Source of the DNA: Hymenobacter ruricola
GTDB taxonomy: Bacteria; Bacteroidota; Bacteroidia; Cytophagales; Hymenobacteraceae
Assembly: GCF_015694525.1 (NCBI RefSeq)
Contig: NZ_JADQDM010000011.1
Location: forward strand, 62,001-126,000
Direction of reading: 5' to 3'
Length of the DNA stretch: 64,000 nucleotides
A program made the translations under genes and the position numbers. Below, piece after piece: positions 16,876-25,644 of this stretch (its first letter is position 1; each line of letters opens with the position of its first letter). A model generated the notes under the pieces. That model was given only the letters and a program-made list of their open reading frames with translations. It made no database searches and was not told where the DNA came from.

Positions 16876-16968
16876 GTCTGTCATCCTGAGCGCAGCGAAG
16901 GACCTTCTCCCACCTGAACAAGTCGTTCGGGCGTGAGAAGGTCCTTCGCTGCGCTCAGGATGACAGAC
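16876..16968. repeat. Palindromic repeat, GTCATCCTGAGCGCAGCG family
   Basis: Arms GTCTGTCATCCTGAGCGCAG and CTGCGCTCAGGATGACAGAC are exact complements extending through CGAAGGACCTTCTC. The centre is about 25 nt. It is the same type as the element nested in 15283-15392. Confidence 0.85.
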
Positions 16969-16987
16969 GGCGCGGTAATGCCGTCGA

Positions 16988-17272
16988 CTACGGTTTCGAC
17001 TTAGACTTGCCTTTTTCAGCGCGCTTGGCGTCGCGGTGGGCTTTCTTCTCGGCATCGGAGCGGAGGGGTACCGGCGTGCCCGTGCCGGGCGAAAGCCGGT
17101 CGCGGTTGTTGGCGATGTTGGAGCCGTCCATGGCCGTGTTCACGCGGGGCTGGTTGTTGGAGGGCGCCGTGGGGTTGGTGTTGTTGTCGACCGGAGCGTT
17201 GCTGGCCGGCGTAGTTTGGGCAAAAGCAGCCGTGCTCAGGCCGAGGGCGAGTACCAGGGGAAGGATTTTCAT
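16988..17272 (-). CDS. Small secreted hypothetical protein
   Basis: A 94-residue protein with a clear signal peptide (MKILPLVLALGLSTAAFAQ). The mature part is Asn/Thr/Pro-rich and disordered, with a basic Lys/Arg tail (KKAHRDAKRAEKGKSKSKP). No family is recognised. Such short tails occur in many Bacteroidota envelope proteins without known role. It lies 89 nt downstream of the CocE-type hydrolase gene on the same strand and may share its transcript. Confidence 0.6.
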   Translation of the reverse strand: MKILPLVLALGLSTAAFAQTTPASNAPVDNNTNPTAPSNNQPRVNTAMDGSNIANNRDRLSPGTGTPVPLRSDAEKKAHRDAKRAEKGKSKSKP

Positions 17273-17361
17273 GGAGTGGAAAAGGGAAAGGAATTGATAA
17301 AGAAAAGAATTCCCTTCCTACGCGCCACGGCCGGGCTGGGGTTGCGCCGGCGGCCGGGCCG

Positions 17362-19278
17362 CTACGGCAGCACCGGCACCCGCAGCGCCGACGGATGCGC
17401 CGCGTCGTGGTAAATCCGGATGGTGGCTTTCTGAAAATCCTTGGCCTCGGCCGTGGCAATGGACACGAAAGTTTGCGGGTTGCGGTCGACCAGCGGAAAC
17501 CAGCTGCTTTGCACCTGCACCGCCAGCCGGTGCCCTTTCTGGAAGGTGTGCAGCACGTCGGGCAGCTCGTATTTCACCGGCGTGGGCACGTTGGGCCGGA
17601 AGGCTTCCGGCTTGCTGAAGCTGTTGCGGAAGCGGCCGCGCATCACCTCGGCGCGCACCAGGCGCTGGGTGCCATCAGGCAGCTCGTCGATGACTTTCAC
17701 GATGAAGTCGGCGTCGGTGCCGGAGGTGCTCACCCACAAATCGGCCGTGATGGGTCCGGCCACGGTGAGGTCGTTGGCCAGGGTTTCGGTGCGGAAGCTG
17801 AGCACATCGGGCCGCTTGGCGGCGAAGCGCTGGTCTTCTATCATGTACTCGTTGTTGCGGCTGCCGCGCACGCCGGCGGTGTAGGGCACGGGGTTGGCCG
17901 GGTCGCTGAGGTATTGAGTAGGAGGAATGATTTTATTGACAACTGGTAGTCGGGTGATGTGAGGATTATGCGATTCCTTAAGCTGCATAGACACTTCATT
18001 CTCCGGTCCTGTAATGGCTAAATGGCCATTTTCTTGGAGGAAGATTGAACGGGTTTGGGTTGCTGCCGGCGGCCAGGCCGCATACGTTTTCCACTCATTG
18101 GTGCCCGTGTTGAATACCGTGGCTTCGGCCGGATTGAAGCTGCCTTTGTCTTTCAGGTAGAAGTTGAAAAACGGGGTTTCCAGCGTCTGGCGGTAGGTTT
18201 CGGCGGTGTTGCTGCCGAAGGTGAGGGGGCCGAAGGTGCTCCAGTCGGGGCGGCCCCAGGCGCCGTGGGTCCAGGGGCCCATCACGAGGCGGTTGGTGGC
18301 GCCGGGGTTCTGCTTTTCGATGGCCTTGTAGGTGTTCAGGGCGCCGAACAGGTCTTCGGCGTCGAACCAGCCGCCCACCACCAGCACGGCCGGCTTCACG
18401 CCCGTGAGGGCCGGGCGGATGTTGCGGCTTTGCCAGTAGGCGTCGTAGGTTTCGTGCTGCAGGTATTCGTTCCAGATGCGCGCCCGGTTGTTAAAATACT
18501 TCGGCCCGTTGGCGTTTTTGAGGGGGCCGAGGTCGAGAAAAAACTTATAAGCGTCCTTGGGCTCGAACTTGAACAGCGGCTGGTATTCGGCCACCGGCTT
18601 GGGCCGGGGCACGTCGAAATAGTTGGTGAAGTCGAAGTTGTCGAGCAGGAAAAAAGCGCCCTTGTGCCGCACGTCGTCGCCAATGAACTCATCGGTAACG
18701 GGGGCCTGCGGCGACACCGCTTTCAGGGCCGGGTGGGCATTGGGCAGCGCCGCCGACGCGTAGAACCCCGGGTAGCTGATGCCCGACATGCCCACGCGGC
18801 CGTTGTGGCCCGGCACGTTCTTCAGCAGCCACTCAATGGTGTCGTAGGTGTCGGTGCTTTCGTCGTGCTGGGCGGTGGCGGCGGTTTTGCCGGCCGGCAG
18901 GGCCGGCGTCACTTCCTCAAACTGGCCCTCGCTCATGTAGCGCCCGCGCACGTCCTGGTGCACAAAAATGTACTTCTCCCGCGACAGCTCCCGGCTGGGC
19001 CCCGGCCCGCGGGTGGGGTACTTGTCCTCCCCGTAAGGCCCGGCCGAATAGGGCGTGCGCATCATAAAAAACGGGTAGGGCGTGGCCGCCGAGGCATCTT
19101 TGGGCACGTAAATGGTGGTGTAGAGCTTCACGCCGTCGCGCATGGGTATCTGCCGGTCGAGCTTGGTGTAGTTCTGCCGCAGGAAGGTCGAGTCCTGGGC
19201 GCGGGACTGGGCGCGGGCGGCCGGGGCGCTGGCGCAGAGGGCGGCCAGTAGGGCAAGAGGAAGGAAGGGGCGAAGCAT
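17362..19278 (-). CDS. CocE/NonD family alpha/beta hydrolase (secreted)
   Basis: A 638-residue enzyme of the X-Pro dipeptidyl-peptidase/alpha-amino acid ester hydrolase family. A signal peptide ends ARAQ near residue 24. The N-terminal motif MRDGVKLYTTIYVP opens the hydrolase fold. GMSGISYPGFYAS carries the nucleophile Ser, VVGGWFDAEDLFG the Asp and MGPWTHGAWG the His. The C-terminal jelly-roll domain (TADLWVSTSGTDADFIVKV) is typical. Relatives cleave beta-lactam side chains, amino acid esters or N-terminal peptides with Pro; the substrate here is unknown. The start at 19278 is set by the signal peptide; the longer frame runs into the repeat upstream. Confidence 0.9.
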   Translation of the reverse strand: MLRPFLPLALLAALCASAPAARAQSRAQDSTFLRQNYTKLDRQIPMRDGVKLYTTIYVPKDASAATPYPFFMMRTPYSAGPYGEDKYPTRGPGPSRELSREKYIFVHQDVRGRYMSEGQFEEVTPALPAGKTAATAQHDESTDTYDTIEWLLKNVPGHNGRVGMSGISYPGFYASAALPNAHPALKAVSPQAPVTDEFIGDDVRHKGAFFLLDNFDFTNYFDVPRPKPVAEYQPLFKFEPKDAYKFFLDLGPLKNANGPKYFNNRARIWNEYLQHETYDAYWQSRNIRPALTGVKPAVLVVGGWFDAEDLFGALNTYKAIEKQNPGATNRLVMGPWTHGAWGRPDWSTFGPLTFGSNTAETYRQTLETPFFNFYLKDKGSFNPAEATVFNTGTNEWKTYAAWPPAATQTRSIFLQENGHLAITGPENEVSMQLKESHNPHITRLPVVNKIIPPTQYLSDPANPVPYTAGVRGSRNNEYMIEDQRFAAKRPDVLSFRTETLANDLTVAGPITADLWVSTSGTDADFIVKVIDELPDGTQRLVRAEVMRGRFRNSFSKPEAFRPNVPTPVKYELPDVLHTFQKGHRLAVQVQSSWFPLVDRNPQTFVSIATAEAKDFQKATIRIYHDAAHPSALRVPVLP

Positions 19279-19329
19279 GAAAGGAAAGGGCGAAAGACGA
19301 GTTTGGAGGGGAAAGCAACGCAATGAAGA

Positions 19330-19432
19330 AACGTCATGCAGAGCGCAGCGAAGCATCTTTGCCTCGGAAGTAATCCAATCGAAAGGGTTTACCATCGCAG
19401 TAAAGATGCTTCGCTGCGCTCTGCATGACGTT
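19330..19432. repeat. Palindromic repeat, GCAGAGCG family
   Basis: AACGTCATGCAGAGCGCAGC and GCTGCGCTCTGCATGACGTT are exact complementary ends, extended by GAAGCATCTTT. It is near-identical in the arms to 7706-7812 and has a different centre. Confidence 0.85.
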
Positions 19433-19462
19433 CTTTTTCCCTGCTTATCCCTTGCCAATTCT

Positions 19463-22400
19463 TCACCGCAGGCGCCGCATGGTGGTATCGAGGCGCTGGG
19501 TGACGAGGTAGTCGCGGTATTGCTGGCGCAGGCGGGCCATGGCCGAGCGCTGCTCGTCGCGCTGAAACAGGCGGACTTTGTATTTCTCCTTGGGGGCCGT
19601 GCGGCGCAGGTTCACGTAGGTGAGCTTGCCGTTGTCGGACTGGCTGCCCGGCTCGCCGTTTTGGATGCGCTCAATGCGCTTCTTGTTGTCGCCGAACAGG
19701 GCCTGCAAGGGCTTGAGGCCGATGAACAGGTTGGTGGCCCCGTCCAGGCCGTAGTGCCCACTGATTTCGAGGTTGCTCAGGTTGCTGTTCAGCCGCAGGC
19801 CGGGAATAATGAGCTGGCCTTGGGTGAGCAGAAATTCGCCCGTCACCGGCTCAAAATACAGGTGCCCGGTGCGCTCGGCCTTCATGAATTTCAGCGCCTC
19901 CATCAGCACTTCCACGTTTAGCAGCTCCAAGCCTTTGATATCCGTTTTCAGATAGCCATCCGTGGCCGAAAGATTGGGCAGGAACTTCGTTCCCAAATCG
20001 GTGCGAATGTCGGCCACGCCCCGCAGGCTGCCCCGGATGTTGTCGCCGCCCAGCACGTTCAGCCCCATGCCGCTGATGGTGGCAAACAAGGCCGGCAACT
20101 GCACGTCCTGCAGGCGCATCTGGAGCTGAGTGGGGTGGTGGGCGCGGTTGGCCGAGCTGCGCATGTAGCCGCTCAGGCTGAGGTGGCCGTCCAGCGCATC
20201 CACCGAGCAGTTGTCCAGCGTCGCCTCGCCTTCCAGCAAATGCGACACGAGCCGGAAGTTGCTGCCGCTCAGGGCCGCGTAGTGCACCTCGTCGGCTTCC
20301 ACGCGCAGCACCGCGCTCAGCACGCCGTTCGAGAGCAGCGAGTGGTTTTCGGGGGACTGCAGGCGCAGGGCGCGGCGGGTGGCGCGGCGCTCGCTGCGGG
20401 CCCGGCTGCGGGCCGTGGGCACGGTGTCGGTGGGCGTGGTGAGGCTGGCAATAAACTCCAGCAGATGCGTCACGTCCAGGGTGGTGTAGCGCAGGGTCAT
20501 GTCGGCGTCGGCGGCCACCAGGCGGAAGCCTTCCACTTCGGCCGTGGCCGTGGCTTCGGCGCGCCCGCCCTCCGGCGTGCGGAAGCGCAGGTAGGGCAGG
20601 CGCAGCAGCGAGCCAGTTTTTTCCAGCTTCAAACTCACCTGGCCCAGGGTTTCGCTTTCGGACAGTTGCACGCGGTCGATGTCGAGGGTCACGCGGCCGT
20701 TGGCGGCCAGCAGCAGGTCGCGCAGGGCGGGCACGGCCGCGCCCGGGGCCTTGCCCTGGCGCTTGGCCAGTCGGGCCGCCCGCGGCTCAGGCCGGGTGAA
20801 GCGCGCCACAAACTGCCGGTAGCTGAGGTTGGCAAAATGCACGCCCAGCTGGTACTCCACGGGCGCCACGCGGTTGTCGGGGTCGGTGGGCCAGTGCACG
20901 TTGCCGCGCACGTCGCCGCCCCACACCCGGCCGGCCAGGTTGAGGAGCTGCACCTGCTGGCCGTCGTGGCGCACGGTCACGGCCAGGTCGTTGAGGGTGT
21001 CGGTGGCCAGCAGCAGGCGCTGGCAGCGCAGGTTGGCATCGAGCAGCAAGCCCGGCGGAATCAGCTCGCTGCCGAGCGTGGCGGCCAGCTGGGCGCGGTC
21101 GCGCGGGGCGCGCCGGGGCTTGGGCAGGCTGGTGGGCGCGAAGCCCGGCCCCGCCCCGCGCGGCACGGGCCGCAGCAGCGTGCGCAGGCTGGCCACCCGC
21201 AACTCGTCCACCGCAAAGTCGCCCCTGATGCTGGCCGTGGGGTGCTGCCCGGTGAGGTAATCAAGCAAATAAACCGTGGTGGCCGAGGCCCGAAACCGCA
21301 TCTCGTTCAGCACCCCGGCGGCGTTGGAAAGCTGCCACAGGCTGTCGCGCAGCCCCACGTTCACGTCCAGGTGAGTTAAGTCGGCCCCGCGGGCCGGCAG
21401 CAGAAACGAGGCGTCGCGCAGGTTCACGGTGCCCCGCAGCGACATGTTTTTGCGCGGTTCCCGGGCGGGGCGGCCGGGCGGCGGGGGCAGCAGGCCGCGC
21501 ACCTGCACGTCGAGGTCGGCCACGCCGCCGCGCGCCTGCCAGCGGCCCGGCGATACCACCGCGGCCAGCTCCGGCAGCTCGGTGCGGCCGCGCAAATGCC
21601 CGTCCACGAAGGGCCGCTTGAAGTCGCGCAGGGTCATGGCCACGTCGAGGCGGCCGGCCCGGGAATAAATCCGGCAGCGGCGCAGCGTGAGCACCGTGGA
21701 GTGTACGTTGTGCCGCGGGCCGTTGTCGTAGGTGCCGGCCAGGTCCCAGCGGGTGATGTGCCGGGCCTTGCCGGGCCACTTTAGGCTAGCTGCCCGCAGG
21801 CTGAAGGTCAGCACGTTGTGGGGCGTCACTTTGGGCCCGCTCAGCCCCGTGATGCTGTAGTGAATGTGGGCCTTGCTGGGGCTGCTGGCGCCGGCCAGGT
21901 AAGGCTCCAGGCGCGGGGGCAGGGCCGCGTGCAGCACGTCGGTGAGCGGCTGGTTGCCCACGAAACGCAGGTTCATCACGGCGCCCTCGGGGCGGTTGGG
22001 GTCCACGGTGTGGGTGCCACTCACCCGAATGGTGTCGCCGTTGAGAGTGGCACGGGTGCGGTAAAGCAGGCCCTGCCGGTCGGCAAACGTGTATTTGTAG
22101 TGCACCCAGGCCCGCACCGGCTCGCGCTCAAACAGGGTGCCGGCGCGGGTGCGCAGGTAGCTCAGCTGCCCATCCAGGGTGCCCGCCAGGCGCAGCACGC
22201 CGCCCTGCAGCCGGGCCGAAAGCGCCGCCGCGTCCACCTGCGCGCCGAAGGCCGTGCGCAGGTAGTCATTCCGGGAGCTGAAATGGAAATTGTTGACCAC
22301 CAATTCGTCGAGCTCCACGTTGAGCGCGGGCGGCTTGCCGGTGCCCCGGCGCCGCTTGCCGCGCAGCCCCCAGGAGCGGCCCAGCGAGTCGACCCGTTCC

Positions 22401-22765
22401 CGAAAATCCACGTCGGTTACGGCCAGCCGCTGCACCTGTACCTGCCCGCGCAGCAGCCGCAGCAGCTCCACGCGCAGGTCGGCACGGGCAATGCGCAGCA
22501 CCGGCATCCGGCGGCGGTAGGACGTGTCGGTGAGGGCAATGTGCTGAATGGAGGCGGTGAGGTGCGGAAAATCGCGCCACGGCGACAGCTCCACCGCGAA
22601 CGGCTCCAGCACCAGCTCCGAATCGTGGGTGAGGACCTGGCGCACCTTCTGCGCCACCAGCCGGCGGCCGTAGTCGCTGCCCAGCAGCCACACGGCCGCT
22701 ATTCCTCCCAGCACAACCAGCAGAAACACTGCCGCAAGCACCCGCCAGAAGGAAAATCTTTTCAT
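19463..22765 (-). CDS. AsmA-like inner-membrane protein
   Basis: A 1100-residue protein. One N-terminal membrane helix (WRVLAAVFLLVVLGGIAAVWLLG) is followed by a long beta-rich periplasmic region with repeated amphipathic strands such as LRVELLRLLRGQVQVQRLAVTDVDF. The C-terminal ~250 residues resemble the AsmA C-terminal domain (EGEATLDNCSVDALDGHLSL, then YLKTDIKGLELLNVE). AsmA/TamB-type proteins form lipid-conducting bridges between the inner and outer membrane, so a role in envelope lipid transport or homeostasis is inferred. The ATG at 22765 is preferred; a GTG six codons upstream is possible. A -7 box TACTTTGG lies at 22824-22817 on the minus strand. Confidence 0.85.
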   Translation of the reverse strand: MKRFSFWRVLAAVFLLVVLGGIAAVWLLGSDYGRRLVAQKVRQVLTHDSELVLEPFAVELSPWRDFPHLTASIQHIALTDTSYRRRMPVLRIARADLRVELLRLLRGQVQVQRLAVTDVDFRERVDSLGRSWGLRGKRRRGTGKPPALNVELDELVVNNFHFSSRNDYLRTAFGAQVDAAALSARLQGGVLRLAGTLDGQLSYLRTRAGTLFEREPVRAWVHYKYTFADRQGLLYRTRATLNGDTIRVSGTHTVDPNRPEGAVMNLRFVGNQPLTDVLHAALPPRLEPYLAGASSPSKAHIHYSITGLSGPKVTPHNVLTFSLRAASLKWPGKARHITRWDLAGTYDNGPRHNVHSTVLTLRRCRIYSRAGRLDVAMTLRDFKRPFVDGHLRGRTELPELAAVVSPGRWQARGGVADLDVQVRGLLPPPPGRPAREPRKNMSLRGTVNLRDASFLLPARGADLTHLDVNVGLRDSLWQLSNAAGVLNEMRFRASATTVYLLDYLTGQHPTASIRGDFAVDELRVASLRTLLRPVPRGAGPGFAPTSLPKPRRAPRDRAQLAATLGSELIPPGLLLDANLRCQRLLLATDTLNDLAVTVRHDGQQVQLLNLAGRVWGGDVRGNVHWPTDPDNRVAPVEYQLGVHFANLSYRQFVARFTRPEPRAARLAKRQGKAPGAAVPALRDLLLAANGRVTLDIDRVQLSESETLGQVSLKLEKTGSLLRLPYLRFRTPEGGRAEATATAEVEGFRLVAADADMTLRYTTLDVTHLLEFIASLTTPTDTVPTARSRARSERRATRRALRLQSPENHSLLSNGVLSAVLRVEADEVHYAALSGSNFRLVSHLLEGEATLDNCSVDALDGHLSLSGYMRSSANRAHHPTQLQMRLQDVQLPALFATISGMGLNVLGGDNIRGSLRGVADIRTDLGTKFLPNLSATDGYLKTDIKGLELLNVEVLMEALKFMKAERTGHLYFEPVTGEFLLTQGQLIIPGLRLNSNLSNLEISGHYGLDGATNLFIGLKPLQALFGDNKKRIERIQNGEPGSQSDNGKLTYVNLRRTAPKEKYKVRLFQRDEQRSAMARLRQQYRDYLVTQRLDTTMRRLR

Positions 22766-22882
22766 AAAAGCCCCAATTGCCACTGCGGCGGCGGAAACCT
22801 ACCGCGCACGCTGCCGCCAAAGTAGCCCAAATACGTGAAAAGCGGCGCTGCGTCGCGCCGCGGCCTGCCTCCGGGCCCGGAA

Positions 22883-23581
22883 TTATTCCTCCGCCGTCGC
22901 CGCTACATCGGCGTGGGTGGTGGCCGGGTATTCGTTGGCGTACTTGAAATCCTCCAGCCAGTTGGCCGAGCCCACCACGTCGAAAACAACGGAACTGGCT
23001 GTTTTTTCGGTCTCATTCAGCTGCCAGAGGATGGATTTGGCTTCCACAAATTCGGTTCCGGCCAGCTGGCTGGAAAACAGGCGGTTCAGCAGCGCGTTAT
23101 CGGGCAGGCCCTGGGCCAGCAGGCGCAGCAGCGGCGCGGCCGGCTCTTCGGCAAATACAGCCAGGTCCTCCGGGTTTTCGGCGGTGCATTTCACCCGAAA
23201 TTCTACCGCTTTGGTGCTGGGGAATGTGCCGTTGAACGCGTCGTGCAGCAGCTGCGTGCCTTGGTAGAAGCCGCGGTGCAGCGGCATTTCGGGGTTTTCT
23301 TCCCAGAGCTTCTCGGTCAGCATCTGGTGGGCCAGGTTCTCTACCTGGCCGGCGGTCAGCTGCTCCGGAAAGAGGTGGCCCAGCACGATTTCAGCGGCTT
23401 CGCGCGGCTCCAAATCGGTGAAGGACATCAGGCACATTTCCTTTAGCTCGGCCTCGCTAATGGCGTCGACCCCGTCGAAATTCATCTTGTGAAGCAAGGC
23501 CTTATAGTCGGAGTTTTGCCAGGAGTTGGGCAATTCGGTCAGGGAAGAGAAAGACAGGCGCTCAACGGTGAAATTCGACAT
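22883..23581 (-). CDS. Hypothetical protein
   Basis: A 232-residue acidic, helical protein of no family I know. It has no signal peptide or membrane segment, and there are clusters of Glu and Asp (LKEMCLMSFTDLEPREAAEIVLG). The ATG at 23581 is the first conventional start; TTG two codons upstream keeps the frame. The gene is flanked by unrelated genes and has its own short upstream region. The stretch 23582-23853 between it and the kinase has no gene or clear site. Confidence 0.6.
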   Translation of the reverse strand: MSNFTVERLSFSSLTELPNSWQNSDYKALLHKMNFDGVDAISEAELKEMCLMSFTDLEPREAAEIVLGHLFPEQLTAGQVENLAHQMLTEKLWEENPEMPLHRGFYQGTQLLHDAFNGTFPSTKAVEFRVKCTAENPEDLAVFAEEPAAPLLRLLAQGLPDNALLNRLFSSQLAGTEFVEAKSILWQLNETEKTASSVVFDVVGSANWLEDFKYANEYPATTHADVAATAEE

Positions 23582-23853
23582 GGACAAGGCGTGGGGGTAA
23601 TTAGAAAGTAAGCCGGACGCCCGATAACGGGCCCGCTACGGTCGGGTTTACGCGCGCCCCTCCCAAACAACCGGAACCAGCCAGAACTATTCCTGCGAAA
23701 GCCCGGCGGGTAGGTTTCAAGCCAAAAAAATCCTAGCTTACCGCTTCAAAAATGTCGCTTCCGGCACTTCCTCAGTTGGAGGCACAACTAGCTGCTTTTG
23801 CTCAGGACGTTCTTGTGCTGGCTTTTTAACCCTTAGACTTTTTTTGTGCGTAT

Positions 23854-25308
23854 TTAAGCCGCCGCTGGCAACGTGAAAAGAAAGCGGCTGCCTTTTTCGG
23901 GCTGACTCTCAACCCATAGGGTCCCGCCCTGCGCGTTGATGAATTCGCGGGAGATGCTGAGTCCTAAGCCCGAGCTGCTGCCGTGCGCCGTGCGGCCCGG
24001 CACGCCTGCAAACCGCTGAAAAATGCGCTTGTGGTACTCGGCCGGAATGCCGGGGCCGCAGTCTTCCACGCTCACGCGCACCATTTCGCCCCACGGCAGC
24101 ACCCGGATGACCAGCGGCGCGCCCATTGGCGAATACCGGATGGCGTTGGACAGCAAGTTGATGAGGACCCAAGTGGTTTTCTCCACGTCGCCCTGCACCT
24201 CGGGCAGCACGTCGGGCAGCTGAATGTCGAGCTGCAACTGCTTGTCGGCGAGCTGGGGCGCCACGGTTTGGGTGGCGTAGCCGATGACCTCGGCCAGGCG
24301 CACGCGCTGCACGTCGAGCTTGATGCCCGCGCCGGCGTCGAGCCGGGCCACGTCGATGAGCTGGCCCACCATGCTGAGCAGGCGCTGGGTTTCCTCGCCG
24401 ATGCCGGCGGCCAGGCGCTGGCGCTCGGCGGCGGCGGTGCGCTCGTTTTGCAGCAGCATGAGGCTGAGCTTGATGCTGGCCAGCGGCGTTTTCAGCTCGT
24501 GCGAGATGGTGGCCAGAAAGGTGGATTTCACTTCGTCCAGCTTCTTGAAGTCGGACACGTTGCGCAGGCAGAAAATGTGGCCACCGGGCGCGGGCTTGCC
24601 GGCCGGCCCGTCGGTCATCTCAATGGGGCTGATGCTGAGTTGGTAGTGCGGCGAGTCGCCCTTGTGCGGAAAGGTAAAGACGGGGTCGGGCACGTTGTCG
24701 CCGGCCAGGTTGTGGGCGGCCAGCGGGGCCAGCAGCTCGCGCAGCAGCTCGTTGGTGGCGGCCACTTTTTCGGCCGGTTGGCCTTCTAGGTCGGCTTGGC
24801 GCAGGCCCAGCAGGTCGCAGGCCACGGGGTTGGCCAAGATGATGGTTTGGTGCTCGTCCAGCAGCAGCAGGCCTTCGTCGAGGCTGCGCACCAAGCTGTC
24901 CATGCGGTTGCGCTCGGTGAAGAGCTCGGCCAGGGTGGCGCGGCGCTCGTTCTGGGCCTGGCTGAGTACGCGGTTCACGGCCGTGGCCACGGAGCCCACC
25001 TCGTCGCGCCGGCCCACGCCCACGCGGGTGGCGGGGCCGGGGCCGGCCACCTTTTCCACGTCCACGGTGAGGCGGCGCAACGGCCGCACCACCACCCGCG
25101 GCAGCCGCACCATCATGGTGACGCCCACCGCCAGCCCGGCCACCAGAAACAGCAGCACCGTGGAGCGGGCTAGGTTAAAATCGGCCTGCTCGATGCCGTG
25201 GGCGCCGTGCTCCAGGTAGTTGATGGTGAAAAAGGCGTAGCCGCCCAGCCCCAGCAGGAGCAGGAGCAGCAAAAAGACGCTGAGGCGGATTTTAAGCTTA
25301 AGAGACAT
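23854..25308 (-). CDS. Membrane sensor histidine kinase (HAMP-PAS)
   Basis: A 484-residue kinase. Two membrane helices (residues ~9-29 and ~48-66) enclose a very short periplasmic loop of about 18 residues, so direct ligand sensing outside is unlikely. A HAMP domain follows (residues ~67-120), then a PAS domain (~135-250, SLDEGLLLLDEHQTIILANP). The HisKA box is TISHELKTPLASIK (His270) and the ATPase has NLLSNAIRYS, DCGPGIP and SSSGLGLSISREF. The layout resembles KinB/NtrY-type kinases, which often pair with sigma-54 regulators; the NtrC-type regulator at 30841-32205 lies 5.5 kb away on the same strand and could be its partner, but this is only inference. Confidence 0.88.
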   Translation of the reverse strand: MSLKLKIRLSVFLLLLLLLGLGGYAFFTINYLEHGAHGIEQADFNLARSTVLLFLVAGLAVGVTMMVRLPRVVVRPLRRLTVDVEKVAGPGPATRVGVGRRDEVGSVATAVNRVLSQAQNERRATLAELFTERNRMDSLVRSLDEGLLLLDEHQTIILANPVACDLLGLRQADLEGQPAEKVAATNELLRELLAPLAAHNLAGDNVPDPVFTFPHKGDSPHYQLSISPIEMTDGPAGKPAPGGHIFCLRNVSDFKKLDEVKSTFLATISHELKTPLASIKLSLMLLQNERTAAAERQRLAAGIGEETQRLLSMVGQLIDVARLDAGAGIKLDVQRVRLAEVIGYATQTVAPQLADKQLQLDIQLPDVLPEVQGDVEKTTWVLINLLSNAIRYSPMGAPLVIRVLPWGEMVRVSVEDCGPGIPAEYHKRIFQRFAGVPGRTAHGSSSGLGLSISREFINAQGGTLWVESQPEKGSRFLFTLPAAA

Positions 25309-25644
25309 AAGAAACGAAAGGCGGCGGGGTGGCCCGCTACCAGCTGGGGCGAGTGCAATAAAAGGCTGTGCGCCAGGACGCCGGTCTGGGACCTTCGCCG
25401 GGCCGTAGTACTAAACGACATCGGCTGTAAAGATGCGGCGCGGCGCGTGGCTCCGGCTACACTGGGAAGGCAGTGGTATAAGCCATTGATAATTTGGTAT
25501 TAAAACAATGAATTGTTGAAGCATATGTCCCCAGCGGCGTACTTTGTTGGTCTGCTGCGCCAAGGATTATTCGCCAGCAACTGGATATCATTACTATTGC
25601 CGGTGGTCTGGTATGTGTACTTATTGAGCGAATAGCCGCCCGTT
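25309..25644. other. Intergenic region between divergent kinase genes
   Basis: This 336-nt stretch separates the two kinase genes, which are transcribed away from it. It must hold both promoters, yet I find no perfect -7 box. It has moderately AT-rich patches near 25480-25640 and no repeat element. Confidence 0.5.
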
